Positions 1 to 8,003 of a stretch of 64,000 bases of DNA are shown piece after piece. This DNA comes from Arthrobacter terricola (GTDB taxonomy: Bacteria; Actinomycetota; Actinomycetes; Actinomycetales; Micrococcaceae), in assembly GCF_004354015.1 (NCBI RefSeq), contig NZ_SMRU01000025.1, positions 12,055 to 76,054 of the forward strand. Reading direction: 5' to 3'. Within the stretch, counting starts at the first letter, position 1. Every line of letters starts with the position of its first letter. The position numbers and the translations under genes were made by a program. Below the pieces are notes generated by a model that searched no databases, was not told the origin of the DNA, and was given only the letters and a program-made list of their open reading frames with translations.

Positions 1-2
1 AT

Positions 3-2276
3 GCCGTTTCGGTGGCTTTCCAATGGGTCCAGGGCGTCATCGCCGCAGTGGTCGACTGGTTCACAGGCACAGCTGTTCCGGCGTGGCAGTCCGCGATTCA
101 GGCGGTCGGAGATTTCTTCGGCTACCTGTGGACGGATTGGATTAAACCGGCCCTTGACGGGATTGCCGCTGCGGTTACGTGGGTTTACGAGTCGATTATC
201 AAACCGATTTTCGACGGAATTGTTACTGCCGTCGGTGTCGCTGGCGCGATTTTCGGTTGGTTGTATACGAATATCCTGAAACCCGTTTTCGATAGCACGG
301 CTGTTGTGCTCGGCGGTTTTTATCTGCTGTTCCGCGGCATTTTTCAGGTCATCGTCTCGGTAATCAAAAACATTATCGTCCCGCTGATCCAGTGGTGGTG
401 GAACACGATTTTCGTTCCGGCTTTCGTCGGAATGGGTCGGGCCGTTGCGGATTGGTGGAACGGCGCCGTCTCGATTTTCAATTCGTTCGTCGGGTTCATC
501 CGTGACACGCTCGCCACGGCCGTGAACTGGCTGTACGACTCGGTCATCAAGCCGGTGTTCGATGCGATCGGTTCGGCCATCAACTGGGTCTGGGTGAACG
601 TCATCAAGGCGACCTTCGATTCGTGGGTCTGGATCTTCACGAAGGTCGTTCCCGATGCGCTGAACTGGCTCTACGCGAACGCTGTGCAGCCGGTCTTCAC
701 CGCTATCGGGGACGCGGTCAATTGGGTGTGGCTGAATGTTCTGAAACCCGTTTTCGATACCTGGGTCTGGGTGTTCACGAAAGTCATCCCTGATGCGGCG
801 AACTGGCTGTATGCGAACGCGATCAAACCTGTTTTTGATGCGATTGGCACTGCAGCTAATTGGGTATGGCTGAACGTCATCAAACCGGTGTTTGACACGT
901 GGGTTTGGTTCTTCACGAAAGTCATCCCCGACGCAGCGAACTGGCTCTACCAGAACGCAATCAAGCCCGTCTTCGACGGAATTGGAAGCGCGATCAAGTG
1001 GACCTGGGACAACGTCATCAAACCCGTTTTCGATTTCCTGTCGAAGGCGATCAACGAGGACATCCCGAAAGCCTTCCAAACGGGCGTGGATGCCATCAAG
1101 AAAATCTGGGACACGATTCTGGATATCGCGAAGGCACCCGTGAAATTCGTCGTCAACACGGTCATCAATGATGGCCTGATCGGCGCATTCAACACGGTTG
1201 CCGGCATCCTCCCGGGCGTGGACAAGCTGCCCCGAGTGGCACTGCCGGACGGGTTCGCCCGCGGCGGTGTACTGCCCGGCCGTTCGTCCTGGCGGAACGG
1301 TGATGACCAGCTAGTGCCCATGCGTAAGGGCGAGGGCGTCTACGTGTCCGAGGTTATGCAGGACCCGTTCGAGCGTGCGCGTCTGTACTTCATGAACAAG
1401 GCCGCGATCATGGGCCGGAAGGCATCCGAAGCGCGCGCGATGTTCGGTGATGGTTTCGCGAAGGGCGGCATCGTCAACCCGCTCCGCTCGATGGTGGAAA
1501 CGCAGGGGTACAACCGGGTCCACAAGGGCATTGACCTTGCGGCTTCGGAGGGCACTCCGGTGTTCGCCACGGAAGGCGGCCGGGTCAGCTGGTCCGGCCC
1601 TGGCGTCATGGCGCCGGGCGTGTGGGGCGGCAATGAAATCCACATCGACGGCGGGTCCGGCATTCAGACGTGGTTCGCTCACATGTCCTCAATGGCCGTG
1701 AAGGTCGGCGAGATGGTGCGCGGCGGGCAGCAGATCGGTTTGTCCGGCAACACCGGCATCACGTCCGGGCCTCACCTGCACTTCGGGACGTTCGCGGGCG
1801 GCTGGCCGAACGACATCGACCCGCACGGCTACCTTGGCGGTGCCGGGTTGCCGTCGGGCGGCGGCTTCAACCCGCTCGCCGGGATCATCGATGGGCTGTT
1901 GTCGCAGTTCAAGCAGGCGTTCCCGGCCGCGGGCATCATGGCGGACATTGCCATCGGCATCGGCAAGAAGCTGTTCAACACGGTCTCGGACGTCATCACA
2001 GGCGGCGGCAAGGGCTCAGCAGTTGGCGACCCTGCCTTGTATGACCTCGGTGGGATTCTTCCGCCAGGTGTTTCGCAGGTGGTCAACCGTACGGGCAAGC
2101 CGGAGGCGATCTTGAACCCGCAGCAGTGGGACGACATTCACCGGTTGGCGCTGCGGCGTGACGCTGGCGGCCGCGGTGACGTGTACTTCAACGGCCCAGT
2201 CGGTTGGGATCCGGATGAGGTCGCGAACCGTATCGAGACGAAGCGGCGGGATACTTTCTCCGCTTTCGGCATTTAG
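3..2276 (+). CDS. Phage tail tape measure protein with M23 peptidase domain (5' truncated)
   Basis: The frame is already open at the left edge, so this is the C-terminal part of a larger protein. The first internal start (GTG at 12) has no ribosome site. The visible 750 or so residues hold hydrophobic, Trp-rich segments with a recurring W-L-Y-x-N-x-I-K-P-V-F-D motif, four of them in a perfect 46-residue register. A zinc metallopeptidase M23 (lysostaphin-like) domain follows, with HKGID near residue 504 and HLH at 588-590 (counted from that GTG). Tape measure proteins set siphophage tail length, and many carry a wall-degrading domain that helps genome entry. The stop lies 9 bp before the next tail gene. 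Size, repeats and position just before a Dit-like gene make the call firm; the true start is outside the window. Confidence 0.88.
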   Translation, partial: AVSVAFQWVQGVIAAVVDWFTGTAVPAWQSAIQAVGDFFGYLWTDWIKPALDGIAAAVTWVYESIIKPIFDGIVTAVGVAGAIFGWLYTNILKPVFDSTAVVLGGFYLLFRGIFQVIVSVIKNIIVPLIQWWWNTIFVPAFVGMGRAVADWWNGAVSIFNSFVGFIRDTLATAVNWLYDSVIKPVFDAIGSAINWVWVNVIKATFDSWVWIFTKVVPDALNWLYANAVQPVFTAIGDAVNWVWLNVLKPVFDTWVWVFTKVIPDAANWLYANAIKPVFDAIGTAANWVWLNVIKPVFDTWVWFFTKVIPDAANWLYQNAIKPVFDGIGSAIKWTWDNVIKPVFDFLSKAINEDIPKAFQTGVDAIKKIWDTILDIAKAPVKFVVNTVINDGLIGAFNTVAGILPGVDKLPRVALPDGFARGGVLPGRSSWRNGDDQLVPMRKGEGVYVSEVMQDPFERARLYFMNKAAIMGRKASEARAMFGDGFAKGGIVNPLRSMVETQGYNRVHKGIDLAASEGTPVFATEGGRVSWSGPGVMAPGVWGGNEIHIDGGSGIQTWFAHMSSMAVKVGEMVRGGQQIGLSGNTGITSGPHLHFGTFAGGWPNDIDPHGYLGGAGLPSGGGFNPLAGIIDGLLSQFKQAFPAAGIMADIAIGIGKKLFNTVSDVITGGGKGSAVGDPALYDLGGILPPGVSQVVNRTGKPEAILNPQQWDDIHRLALRRDAGGRGDVYFNGPVGWDPDEVANRIETKRRDTFSAFGI
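525..1076 (+). repeat. Four tandem 138-bp coding repeats in the tape measure gene
   Basis: Copies begin at 525, 663, 801 and 939, each opening with the codons for N-W-L-Y. The 46-residue unit contains NWLYxNxIKPVF and NWVWLNVIKPVFD. The last copy diverges after its first half. Looser copies of the same motif occur upstream, near 170 and 260. Each copy would add a fixed rod length to the tail ruler. Confidence 0.85.
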
Positions 2277-2285
2277 GAGGCACCC

Positions 2286-3263
2286 TTGGGGATTGCTTAC
2301 GCGGCACCCTACCTTCCGCCGCCGCCCCCGGTGAGTCCATGGCGTGGCGTGAAGCTGACATGGACGGGCTGGGACGACAGTGAATGGGAGCTCACGAACC
2401 CGGCTTCAGGTTTGTTCCTGAAGCCGGGCGTGCGCGGCCTTGGCCTGCCCGAGTATGAGCGGCAGTCGAGCGAGTCCCCGGCGGTCGCTGGTTCCCGGCA
2501 TCTGGGGACGACGACGAAGGACCGGACGGTGTTCTGGCCGCTGTACCTGTACTCGGATGCTGGATCGGCCGAGTACATGGCCCGTGACCGTGCATTCTGG
2601 GACAGCCTGGACACGGACGCTGAGGGCACGTGGACGGCGCTGCTCCCGGATGGGACGAAGCGTTTCCTCCGGTGCCGGCTGATCAGCGCTGAAGACGAAT
2701 GGACACATGACCCTGTGCAACGGGGTTGGGCGGCGTACGCGATCATCCTGCTCGCCGACAGCACTTACTGGCTGGGTGAGACGGTCAAGCGCTCGTGGGC
2801 GAAGGAAGACCTCCGGAACTACTACGTGACCGAGGCCGACCGGACAACCTACGGTTACGCCCCGGACGTGATCCACTACCTTTCGCCCGGCGGCTCGCTG
2901 GACTCGGCAACGTTCTCGAACGACGGCGACGTGCCCAGCTATCCGGTGTGGACGGTGGTCGGCCCGGTCACTGCTGTGTCGTTCGGGGTCGCAGGCAAGA
3001 ACATCATTGTCCCGTTCGAGATCCCGGCCGGGTACGCAGTGCAGATCGACACTAACCCGGTTGACGGGCAGGTCCTCTGGTACGGGCATTGGGACGACGT
3101 CGCGAAGGTCATCACGGACCCGGTTGACCGGACGACGGACCTTGACCCGACGTCAGCGTTTGTTCCGATTCCTCGAGGGCAGGACCGGCCGTTGAGCTTC
3201 ACGATGACCGGCACGGGGGCGATTGAAGTGGCCGTGACGAACAAGTATCGGAGGGCTACCTGA
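2286..3263 (+). CDS. Distal tail (Dit-like) / minor tail protein
   Basis: 325 residues. It starts at TTG 2286 behind a strong AGGAGG that overlaps the end of the tape measure gene region. It follows the tape measure gene and precedes a Gp37-like protein, the usual place of the distal tail protein that joins tail tube to baseplate in siphophages. The N-terminus is proline-rich, and the middle (roughly residues 20-170) resembles the conserved half of actinophage minor tail proteins. No enzymatic motif is visible. The stop overlaps the next start by one base (TGATG), so the tail genes are translationally coupled. Function is assigned mainly from order and general resemblance. Confidence 0.72.
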   Translation: MGIAYAAPYLPPPPPVSPWRGVKLTWTGWDDSEWELTNPASGLFLKPGVRGLGLPEYERQSSESPAVAGSRHLGTTTKDRTVFWPLYLYSDAGSAEYMARDRAFWDSLDTDAEGTWTALLPDGTKRFLRCRLISAEDEWTHDPVQRGWAAYAIILLADSTYWLGETVKRSWAKEDLRNYYVTEADRTTYGYAPDVIHYLSPGGSLDSATFSNDGDVPSYPVWTVVGPVTAVSFGVAGKNIIVPFEIPAGYAVQIDTNPVDGQVLWYGHWDDVAKVITDPVDRTTDLDPTSAFVPIPRGQDRPLSFTMTGTGAIEVAVTNKYRRAT

Positions 3264-4369
3264 TGGCGTCCGATATGCCGTACGAAATCCTGGTCTACAA
3301 AGGCTGGGAGTTCAAGGGCTGGGTCGGCCGACCGCTCGATCTGAAGCCGACGATCCGGCACAACCTGAAGTCGACGGCCACGTTCGACATCGACGCTGAC
3401 CATCTACGCGCCGCGGACCTCATGGAACCGGGCGCCAGGGTGAAGATCTACCGGCACGGCGAATACCAAATGTCCGGCCCGGTGCGCCTCGTGGGCGGCG
3501 ACTTCAGCCAGGCGGCGAAGTTGACGTTCTCGGTTGAGGACGATTTCCGGATCCTGAACAACTGGTTGGCGTGGCCGAAACCGACGGCGCCGCTCACCGG
3601 ACAGGACGTCGAGTACCGGACCATCACGGGCCCGGCCGAGACTGTCGTGAAGACGGTCATGGCCGAGGCCGCTGCGAGGCTCGGATTCCCGCTGACCGTG
3701 GCGCCGTCGCTCGGCCGGGGCGCGTCCGGGACGTACACGTTCCGATTCCACCCCGCCTACGACCGACTGTTCCCGGCCGTGGATCAGGCTGGCATCGGCG
3801 TGACGGTCCGGCAAGAAGGCGCCGGGCTGCTGCTGGACTGCTACACGCCCCGCGTCTACGCACACCACCTCTCAGCGGAGAGCGGAACCCTGATCGGCGG
3901 CACGTACTCGCTGGCCGCCCCGAACGCGACAAGGGTTGTTGTCGGCGGGCAAGGCGAGGGCGTCGCGCGCGAGTTCAAGGGCTTCTCCGACGGCGCCCGG
4001 GAATCGGACTGGACAGACATCATCGAGGTCTTCCAAGACGCCCGGGATTCATCGGTGGGCGACGTCTACGCGACCCGGGCCGCCGAGACGCTGGCCGACG
4101 GCGCAGCACTTGCCGGGCTGTCCCTCGAACTGTCCGAGACGAAGCACTTCCGCTACGGCGGATCCGGTTTGCGAGTCGGTGACTGGGTGACGGCGAACAT
4201 CCGCGGCCAGCTCTACACCGACGTCCTGCGCGAGGCCCAACTGTCCTGGGACAAGGGCGGCGACAAGGCAACGCCGGTCATTGGTGAGCGCAAGGACGAT
4301 TCCGACGCGAAGTTGGCAAAGAGTATCCGCGCCCTGAAGCGCGACAACACAGACAGGATGACCCGCTGA
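3263..4369 (+). CDS. Minor tail protein, Gp37-like
   Basis: 368 residues, beginning in a one-base overlap with the previous stop. The sequence resembles the Gp37-like family of actinophage tail proteins (named from Rhodococcus phage ReqiPepy6), which occupy the tail-hub position after Dit. N-terminal beta-rich segments (about residues 5-110) are followed by a central region typical of baseplate hub proteins and a charged C-terminus (KLAKSIRALKRDNTD) that may form a short helix. No peptidase motif is seen. The stop overlaps the next ATG (TGATGG), again implying coupling. The family call is by recognition. Confidence 0.7.
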   Translation: MASDMPYEILVYKGWEFKGWVGRPLDLKPTIRHNLKSTATFDIDADHLRAADLMEPGARVKIYRHGEYQMSGPVRLVGGDFSQAAKLTFSVEDDFRILNNWLAWPKPTAPLTGQDVEYRTITGPAETVVKTVMAEAAARLGFPLTVAPSLGRGASGTYTFRFHPAYDRLFPAVDQAGIGVTVRQEGAGLLLDCYTPRVYAHHLSAESGTLIGGTYSLAAPNATRVVVGGQGEGVAREFKGFSDGARESDWTDIIEVFQDARDSSVGDVYATRAAETLADGAALAGLSLELSETKHFRYGGSGLRVGDWVTANIRGQLYTDVLREAQLSWDKGGDKATPVIGERKDDSDAKLAKSIRALKRDNTDRMTR

Positions 4370-5313
4370 TGGCACTGACGAGCGTCTATTACGACGGCCC
4401 GGTCACGGAGACGGACCGGGCCGCGAACCGAGGCAGTGATCCGGACTACCTCGTGTATGGGGTCGATGACTTCAAGGTCACGGCTCATCCGTCGATCCCG
4501 TACGCGGTGCTGGTGAAGGCCGGCCGGGCCGAGGGATTCGGCGTCACGGACACGGCTGCGATTGATCAGGTCGTGAACTGCGATGCTCTCCCGTCCGGAA
4601 CGCGCTGGGATTTGATCGTTGTGCGGCGCAACTGGCAGCCGTTGGGCGGGGGCCCGTCCACGCTGGCCGCGATCTCGGTTGGCGCTGATCCGACGATTCC
4701 CGGCGCCCCGACTCGCAAGGTCGGCCCGGGTGTGGAGGATGACCAGCCTATCGCTTTGGTGAAGTGGCAGGGCGGCACTTCCGCTCCGGTGCAGTTCATC
4801 GATCTTCGGATGTGGGCCGGGAATGGCGGCCTGTTCGCCAAGGACAACCTGGTCCGGACCTTCATGAACAAGATCGGGACGGTCATCAACATTGCCGGGG
4901 CGATCTGGTCGTACCAGCTTGGCGCGAACGACGTCCCGGGCTGGGTCAAGCTTGGCGAGATCGGCAAGGTCGAGCTCTTCGGCGTCGGGACGGCCGTCTT
5001 CGGGACGCCGCCGCCCGGGACTTCCTTCCTTGAGCAGGAGGGAACGATCGTGCAGAAGACGAACGACGTCGGCGCTCAACGGCTGGTGTGGCCTGTCCCG
5101 TTCCCGAATGGGCTTCAAAGCCTTCGGTTGGACTCCGGGGACAGCTTCGGTAATGGCCGCGGCGTGGTCATCGCCCCGGCTGGCGGCAGCGGCGACTACG
5201 GAACCGCGGGCTGGGGCGACAAGCAAAGCGTCGTCTATGAGGTCGTGGACGCGGCCGGGAACCTGCTGAAAAACAAAACCGTCCGGATCAGCTGGTCGGC
5301 GAAGGGATGGTGA
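4369..5313 (+). CDS. Minor tail / baseplate protein
   Basis: 314 residues, starting at ATG 4369 in an overlap with the upstream stop. The N-terminal half (MALTSVYYDGPVTETDRAAN...) resembles the baseplate or minor tail proteins that follow the Gp37-like protein in Arthrobacter phages. The C-terminal part is Gly-rich and ends in KTVRISWSAKGW, like a receptor-facing beta domain. No catalytic motif and no membrane segment are seen. The exact structural role, baseplate wedge or fibre anchor, cannot be told from sequence. Confidence 0.6.
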   Translation: MALTSVYYDGPVTETDRAANRGSDPDYLVYGVDDFKVTAHPSIPYAVLVKAGRAEGFGVTDTAAIDQVVNCDALPSGTRWDLIVVRRNWQPLGGGPSTLAAISVGADPTIPGAPTRKVGPGVEDDQPIALVKWQGGTSAPVQFIDLRMWAGNGGLFAKDNLVRTFMNKIGTVINIAGAIWSYQLGANDVPGWVKLGEIGKVELFGVGTAVFGTPPPGTSFLEQEGTIVQKTNDVGAQRLVWPVPFPNGLQSLRLDSGDSFGNGRGVVIAPAGGSGDYGTAGWGDKQSVVYEVVDAAGNLLKNKTVRISWSAKGW

Positions 5314-5735
5314 CGGCCGTGAAGAACCGTCTCATGAATCTGTGGCTCAAGGTCCAAGAGCCGCGGGCGCTGTCAGCGATCTACTTCTTTGCCTACCAAG
5401 TCGTGGCCGTCGCCGGAGCGGCAGTGATCATTGACCCGCCGCATTCCATTCAAAGCGGAATCGGCGCGGTTCTGATGTTCTCGTGGGCCGGCCTGCTGGT
5501 GTTCGGCGGAATCCTTGGGGCGCTGACAACGCTGCCCGGCATTTGGTGGCTGGAACGGGCAGCGGCCCTGGCGTGCATGTTCGCGATCGTCATCTACGGC
5601 GTTGTCGTCATCTCATTGCCGCTGACTCAAGTGAGCGTCCGTGTCCTATCCATTTGCTTCGTCATCTTCGCCATCCTCGCCTTCGCTGTCCGTCTCGTGA
5701 AAATAAGGCATTCCGCCTACGACCCTGAACAGTAG
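5307..5735 (+). CDS. Small phage membrane protein (four predicted helices)
   Basis: 142 residues from ATG 5307, overlapping the previous gene by 7 bp; a GTG at 5310 is an alternative start. Four hydrophobic stretches (about residues 23-42, 50-72, 83-105 and 110-128) and a short positively charged C-terminus give a compact integral membrane protein. Proteins of this kind sit between minor tail genes and the lysin in many Arthrobacter phages. It could contribute to lysis as a second holin-like protein, but nothing in the sequence proves that. Confidence 0.55.
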   Translation: MVTAVKNRLMNLWLKVQEPRALSAIYFFAYQVVAVAGAAVIIDPPHSIQSGIGAVLMFSWAGLLVFGGILGALTTLPGIWWLERAAALACMFAIVIYGVVVISLPLTQVSVRVLSICFVIFAILAFAVRLVKIRHSAYDPEQ

Positions 5736-5744
5736 AGGCGGCCC

Positions 5745-6101
5745 ATGGACTCCACACAACAGTTCGTCTTGGCGCTGCTGAGTATCGGCGGCGGCATGGC
5801 CACGCTGGAAATCATCAAGGGCCTGATCAAGCTCGCGAATGGCACGGCCGGCCGGGAACGCATCCGAAACGTCACTTTGAAGGATCAGCGAAACGAAGCC
5901 TGGGCGGACGCCGAGAAGGAACGCACCCGGGCCGACCGCATGCAGGCGCGCGCTGACCGTGAAGCCCGCAATCGTAACCGACTGGCCGATTATGCGTCCT
6001 CGCTCCGGAGGGACTGCACAGAGCACGGCATGGACCTCGACAAACTCCGGGCATGGCCTGTTCTTGAGGCCGAACCCGTGCAAGACGAAGAAAGGGGATG
6101 A
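5745..6101 (+). CDS. Small phage protein: one membrane helix plus coiled coil
   Basis: 118 residues, 9 bp after the upstream stop, with AGAGGCGG as a weak ribosome site. An N-terminal hydrophobic helix (about residues 6-30) is followed by a long charged helix rich in Arg, Glu and Ala (about 38-90) that looks like a coiled coil. It lies directly before the endolysin, where accessory lysis genes (pinholin regulators, spanin-like or anchor proteins) are common. No family is recognised, and a lysis role is inference from position. Confidence 0.5.
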   Translation: MDSTQQFVLALLSIGGGMATLEIIKGLIKLANGTAGRERIRNVTLKDQRNEAWADAEKERTRADRMQARADREARNRNRLADYASSLRRDCTEHGMDLDKLRAWPVLEAEPVQDEERG

Positions 6102-6102
6102 C

Positions 6103-7047
6103 ATGGTCGCTCCCATTACCGAGGATCTGATGCGCGGCATCGGCGCCCGGCTTGCTGGGACGTACGTGGATCTTGACGGCGGCGCCGGTAACCAGTGCTG
6201 GGATTCCGCGATGTGGATCAACGAGAAGTTCTTCGGGCTTCCGAGGATCAACACGTGGAACCCGCCTGGTAAGGCCGGTCGCTGGCCGGGCTGGGCAGGG
6301 AACCTCGTTGACTGCTTCCCGCAGTCAGACTCGATCGGCGCGGCCTATCAACTGCTGCCACCGGGTACGCCGGGCCTGCCCGGCGACACGGTCGTTTGGG
6401 GAACTGACAACCAGCTTTGGTACCCGAAAACACACGTTGCCACGCTCGTCTCTGACGGCGGCAACGGCTGGGGCTATTTCCTGTCCCAGAACTCTTCAAT
6501 GGCGCGCCCGGACCTGCCGGGGTACAGCCCGGACAGCACGGGCCCCGTCATCTTCCAAACACTGCCCTTCGCTGGCTGCATCGGCATCATCCGGCCACGG
6601 ACCACTGGCGGCTCGGGCTCCATCAATTTCGACAGCATCACCACTACCTCAGCAGAAGAGGACGACATGGCACTCACAGATGAACAACTCACCAGGCTCG
6701 CCAACGTTGTTGCCGACACCATCATGACCCGGCCGATCACGCAGCCCAACGGCGTGGTCACCAACCTGAAGTCCGTTGTGTCCGAATTCAGGGGGCACGT
6801 TACCGACACGATCCCGGCGAGCATCCTGAACCGTGAGATTCCCCGCGGCGGCACGATGGGCGGCAAGACGAGCCTCGGCGCGATGGTCGGCTGGAACGAC
6901 GAGCACGTCATCCAGACGATCGCCGCCGTCGCAGCATCCGCGGCGAATGACAGCGCAAGCATCGACCAAATCAAGGAAGCGGTCAAGCAGGCCGTCAGCG
7001 AGTCCGTCGTGAAGGTGGACGTTCACATTGAAGGAGCAGCCAACTAA
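6103..7047 (+). CDS. Endolysin with N-terminal CHAP amidase/peptidase domain
   Basis: 314 residues from ATG 6103, which has AAAGGGG six bases upstream; a longer in-frame start at 5959 lies inside the preceding gene and has no such site. The N-terminal domain (about 1-165) has the CHAP catalytic pattern: Cys32 in NQCWDSA, His111 in THVATLVS and Asn130 in FLSQN. CHAP enzymes cut peptidoglycan as endopeptidases or amidases. The C-terminal third (about 190-314), after a Gly/Ser linker, has helices and no known wall-binding repeat, and may target the host wall. It overlaps the start of the next membrane protein, forming a lysis cassette. Confidence 0.82.
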   Translation: MVAPITEDLMRGIGARLAGTYVDLDGGAGNQCWDSAMWINEKFFGLPRINTWNPPGKAGRWPGWAGNLVDCFPQSDSIGAAYQLLPPGTPGLPGDTVVWGTDNQLWYPKTHVATLVSDGGNGWGYFLSQNSSMARPDLPGYSPDSTGPVIFQTLPFAGCIGIIRPRTTGGSGSINFDSITTTSAEEDDMALTDEQLTRLANVVADTIMTRPITQPNGVVTNLKSVVSEFRGHVTDTIPASILNREIPRGGTMGGKTSLGAMVGWNDEHVIQTIAAVAASAANDSASIDQIKEAVKQAVSESVVKVDVHIEGAAN

Positions 7048-7469
7048 TGGGCACTCATCTCGCCATCCCCGCCAGCACGCAGGAGAAGAACCCGCGGTCG
7101 GCGGTTCTCCGCACGGTCCTCGCTGCCGTCATCGCGTTGTTCCCGCTGCTGAACCTCGTTCTGGCGGTTGTCATCGACCAGCTAAAGCCTTACCAAGTGA
7201 ACCTGCCCGGATGGGTGTTCTTGTGGCTAAACGGAGCCCTCGCCGTCGTCACCGTCATTACCGCACTGGCGACACGCATCCTCGCCATTCCCGGCGTCAA
7301 TGATTGGCTCCGTAAGTATGCCCCGGCTTTCGCGCCCGAAGACAAGATCACGGTTCCTACCTCTGTCGCTTCGACCTCTGCAATCGCTACCGGCCCGGGA
7401 TCATCCATTCAGTCCGAGGCTGTGGCAAATACGCCGGTCAATCCGACGCCGCCGGCCGCCGACAACTAA
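7047..7469 (+). CDS. Putative holin (two transmembrane helices)
   Basis: 140 residues; the ATG overlaps the last base of the endolysin stop codon (TAATG). Two hydrophobic helices (about residues 20-43 and 54-80) are joined by a short loop, and a long Ser/Thr/Pro-rich tail follows. This layout, together with direct coupling to the endolysin, fits a holin that opens the membrane at the end of infection. The tail is longer and less charged than that of a classical class II holin, so the call depends on context. Confidence 0.6.
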   Translation: MGTHLAIPASTQEKNPRSAVLRTVLAAVIALFPLLNLVLAVVIDQLKPYQVNLPGWVFLWLNGALAVVTVITALATRILAIPGVNDWLRKYAPAFAPEDKITVPTSVASTSAIATGPGSSIQSEAVANTPVNPTPPAADN

Positions 7470-7487
7470 CAGGAAGGGGCAGCCCGC

Positions 7488-7991
7488 ATGACTGATTACC
7501 CGTACGACATGGACCTTGTCGTTGACCCGCTCAACCCGGCCAACGTCGTGGCCAACGGGCAGGTGTTCATCTATGACCCATCCGACACGGCCGGGACAAC
7601 GCCGATCGCGCTGAAGGATCCGTCCGGACTGCCCCTCCCGAACCCTCTGACGTCGAACTCGCACGGGTTCCTACCTCCGCGCTCGGCGACAATCCCGCAA
7701 GTCATGTGGAAGTCCGGCGGATTCATCGGGTATTTCAACTCATACAAGGGCCTGCGGAATGAAGCTGTCGCGGCACGGACGGCAGCAGAGACTGCGCAGA
7801 ACGGCGCAGCGACGGCGGCCGCCAACGCGGCCACTGCTGCTGCAGCAGCCGAAGTAGCAGCGGCAGCAGCCAAGGCTGGATGGGTCGCTATTGACCCACT
7901 TGAGCCAGATGTCTTGATCTTCACCACCAACACGGATGGATCAGTTGTCGTTGACCCGTCTGACGCTGACGCACTGATCATTTCTACCTAA
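7488..7991 (+). CDS. Tail fibre adaptor / minor tail protein with alanine-rich helix
   Basis: 167 residues behind AGGAAGGGG. The N-terminal 80 residues (DPLNPANVVANGQVFIYDPSDT...) match a head domain seen at the start of many actinophage fibre proteins. An Ala-rich helix (about 90-130) follows that would trimerise as a coiled coil, then a repeated short motif (DPLEPDVLIFTT, then DPSDADALIIST) at the end. It probably links the baseplate to the next gene product, which begins 12 bp downstream. Confidence 0.6.
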   Translation: MTDYPYDMDLVVDPLNPANVVANGQVFIYDPSDTAGTTPIALKDPSGLPLPNPLTSNSHGFLPPRSATIPQVMWKSGGFIGYFNSYKGLRNEAVAARTAAETAQNGAATAAANAATAAAAAEVAAAAAKAGWVAIDPLEPDVLIFTTNTDGSVVVDPSDADALIIST

Positions 7992-8003
7992 GGAGGCGCC
8001 GGC

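Noticed and set aside
5959..6102. Longer endolysin start at 5959
   Set aside because: The extra 48 residues overlap the upstream gene in another frame, and the ATG at 6103 has a proper ribosome site and begins the CHAP domain.
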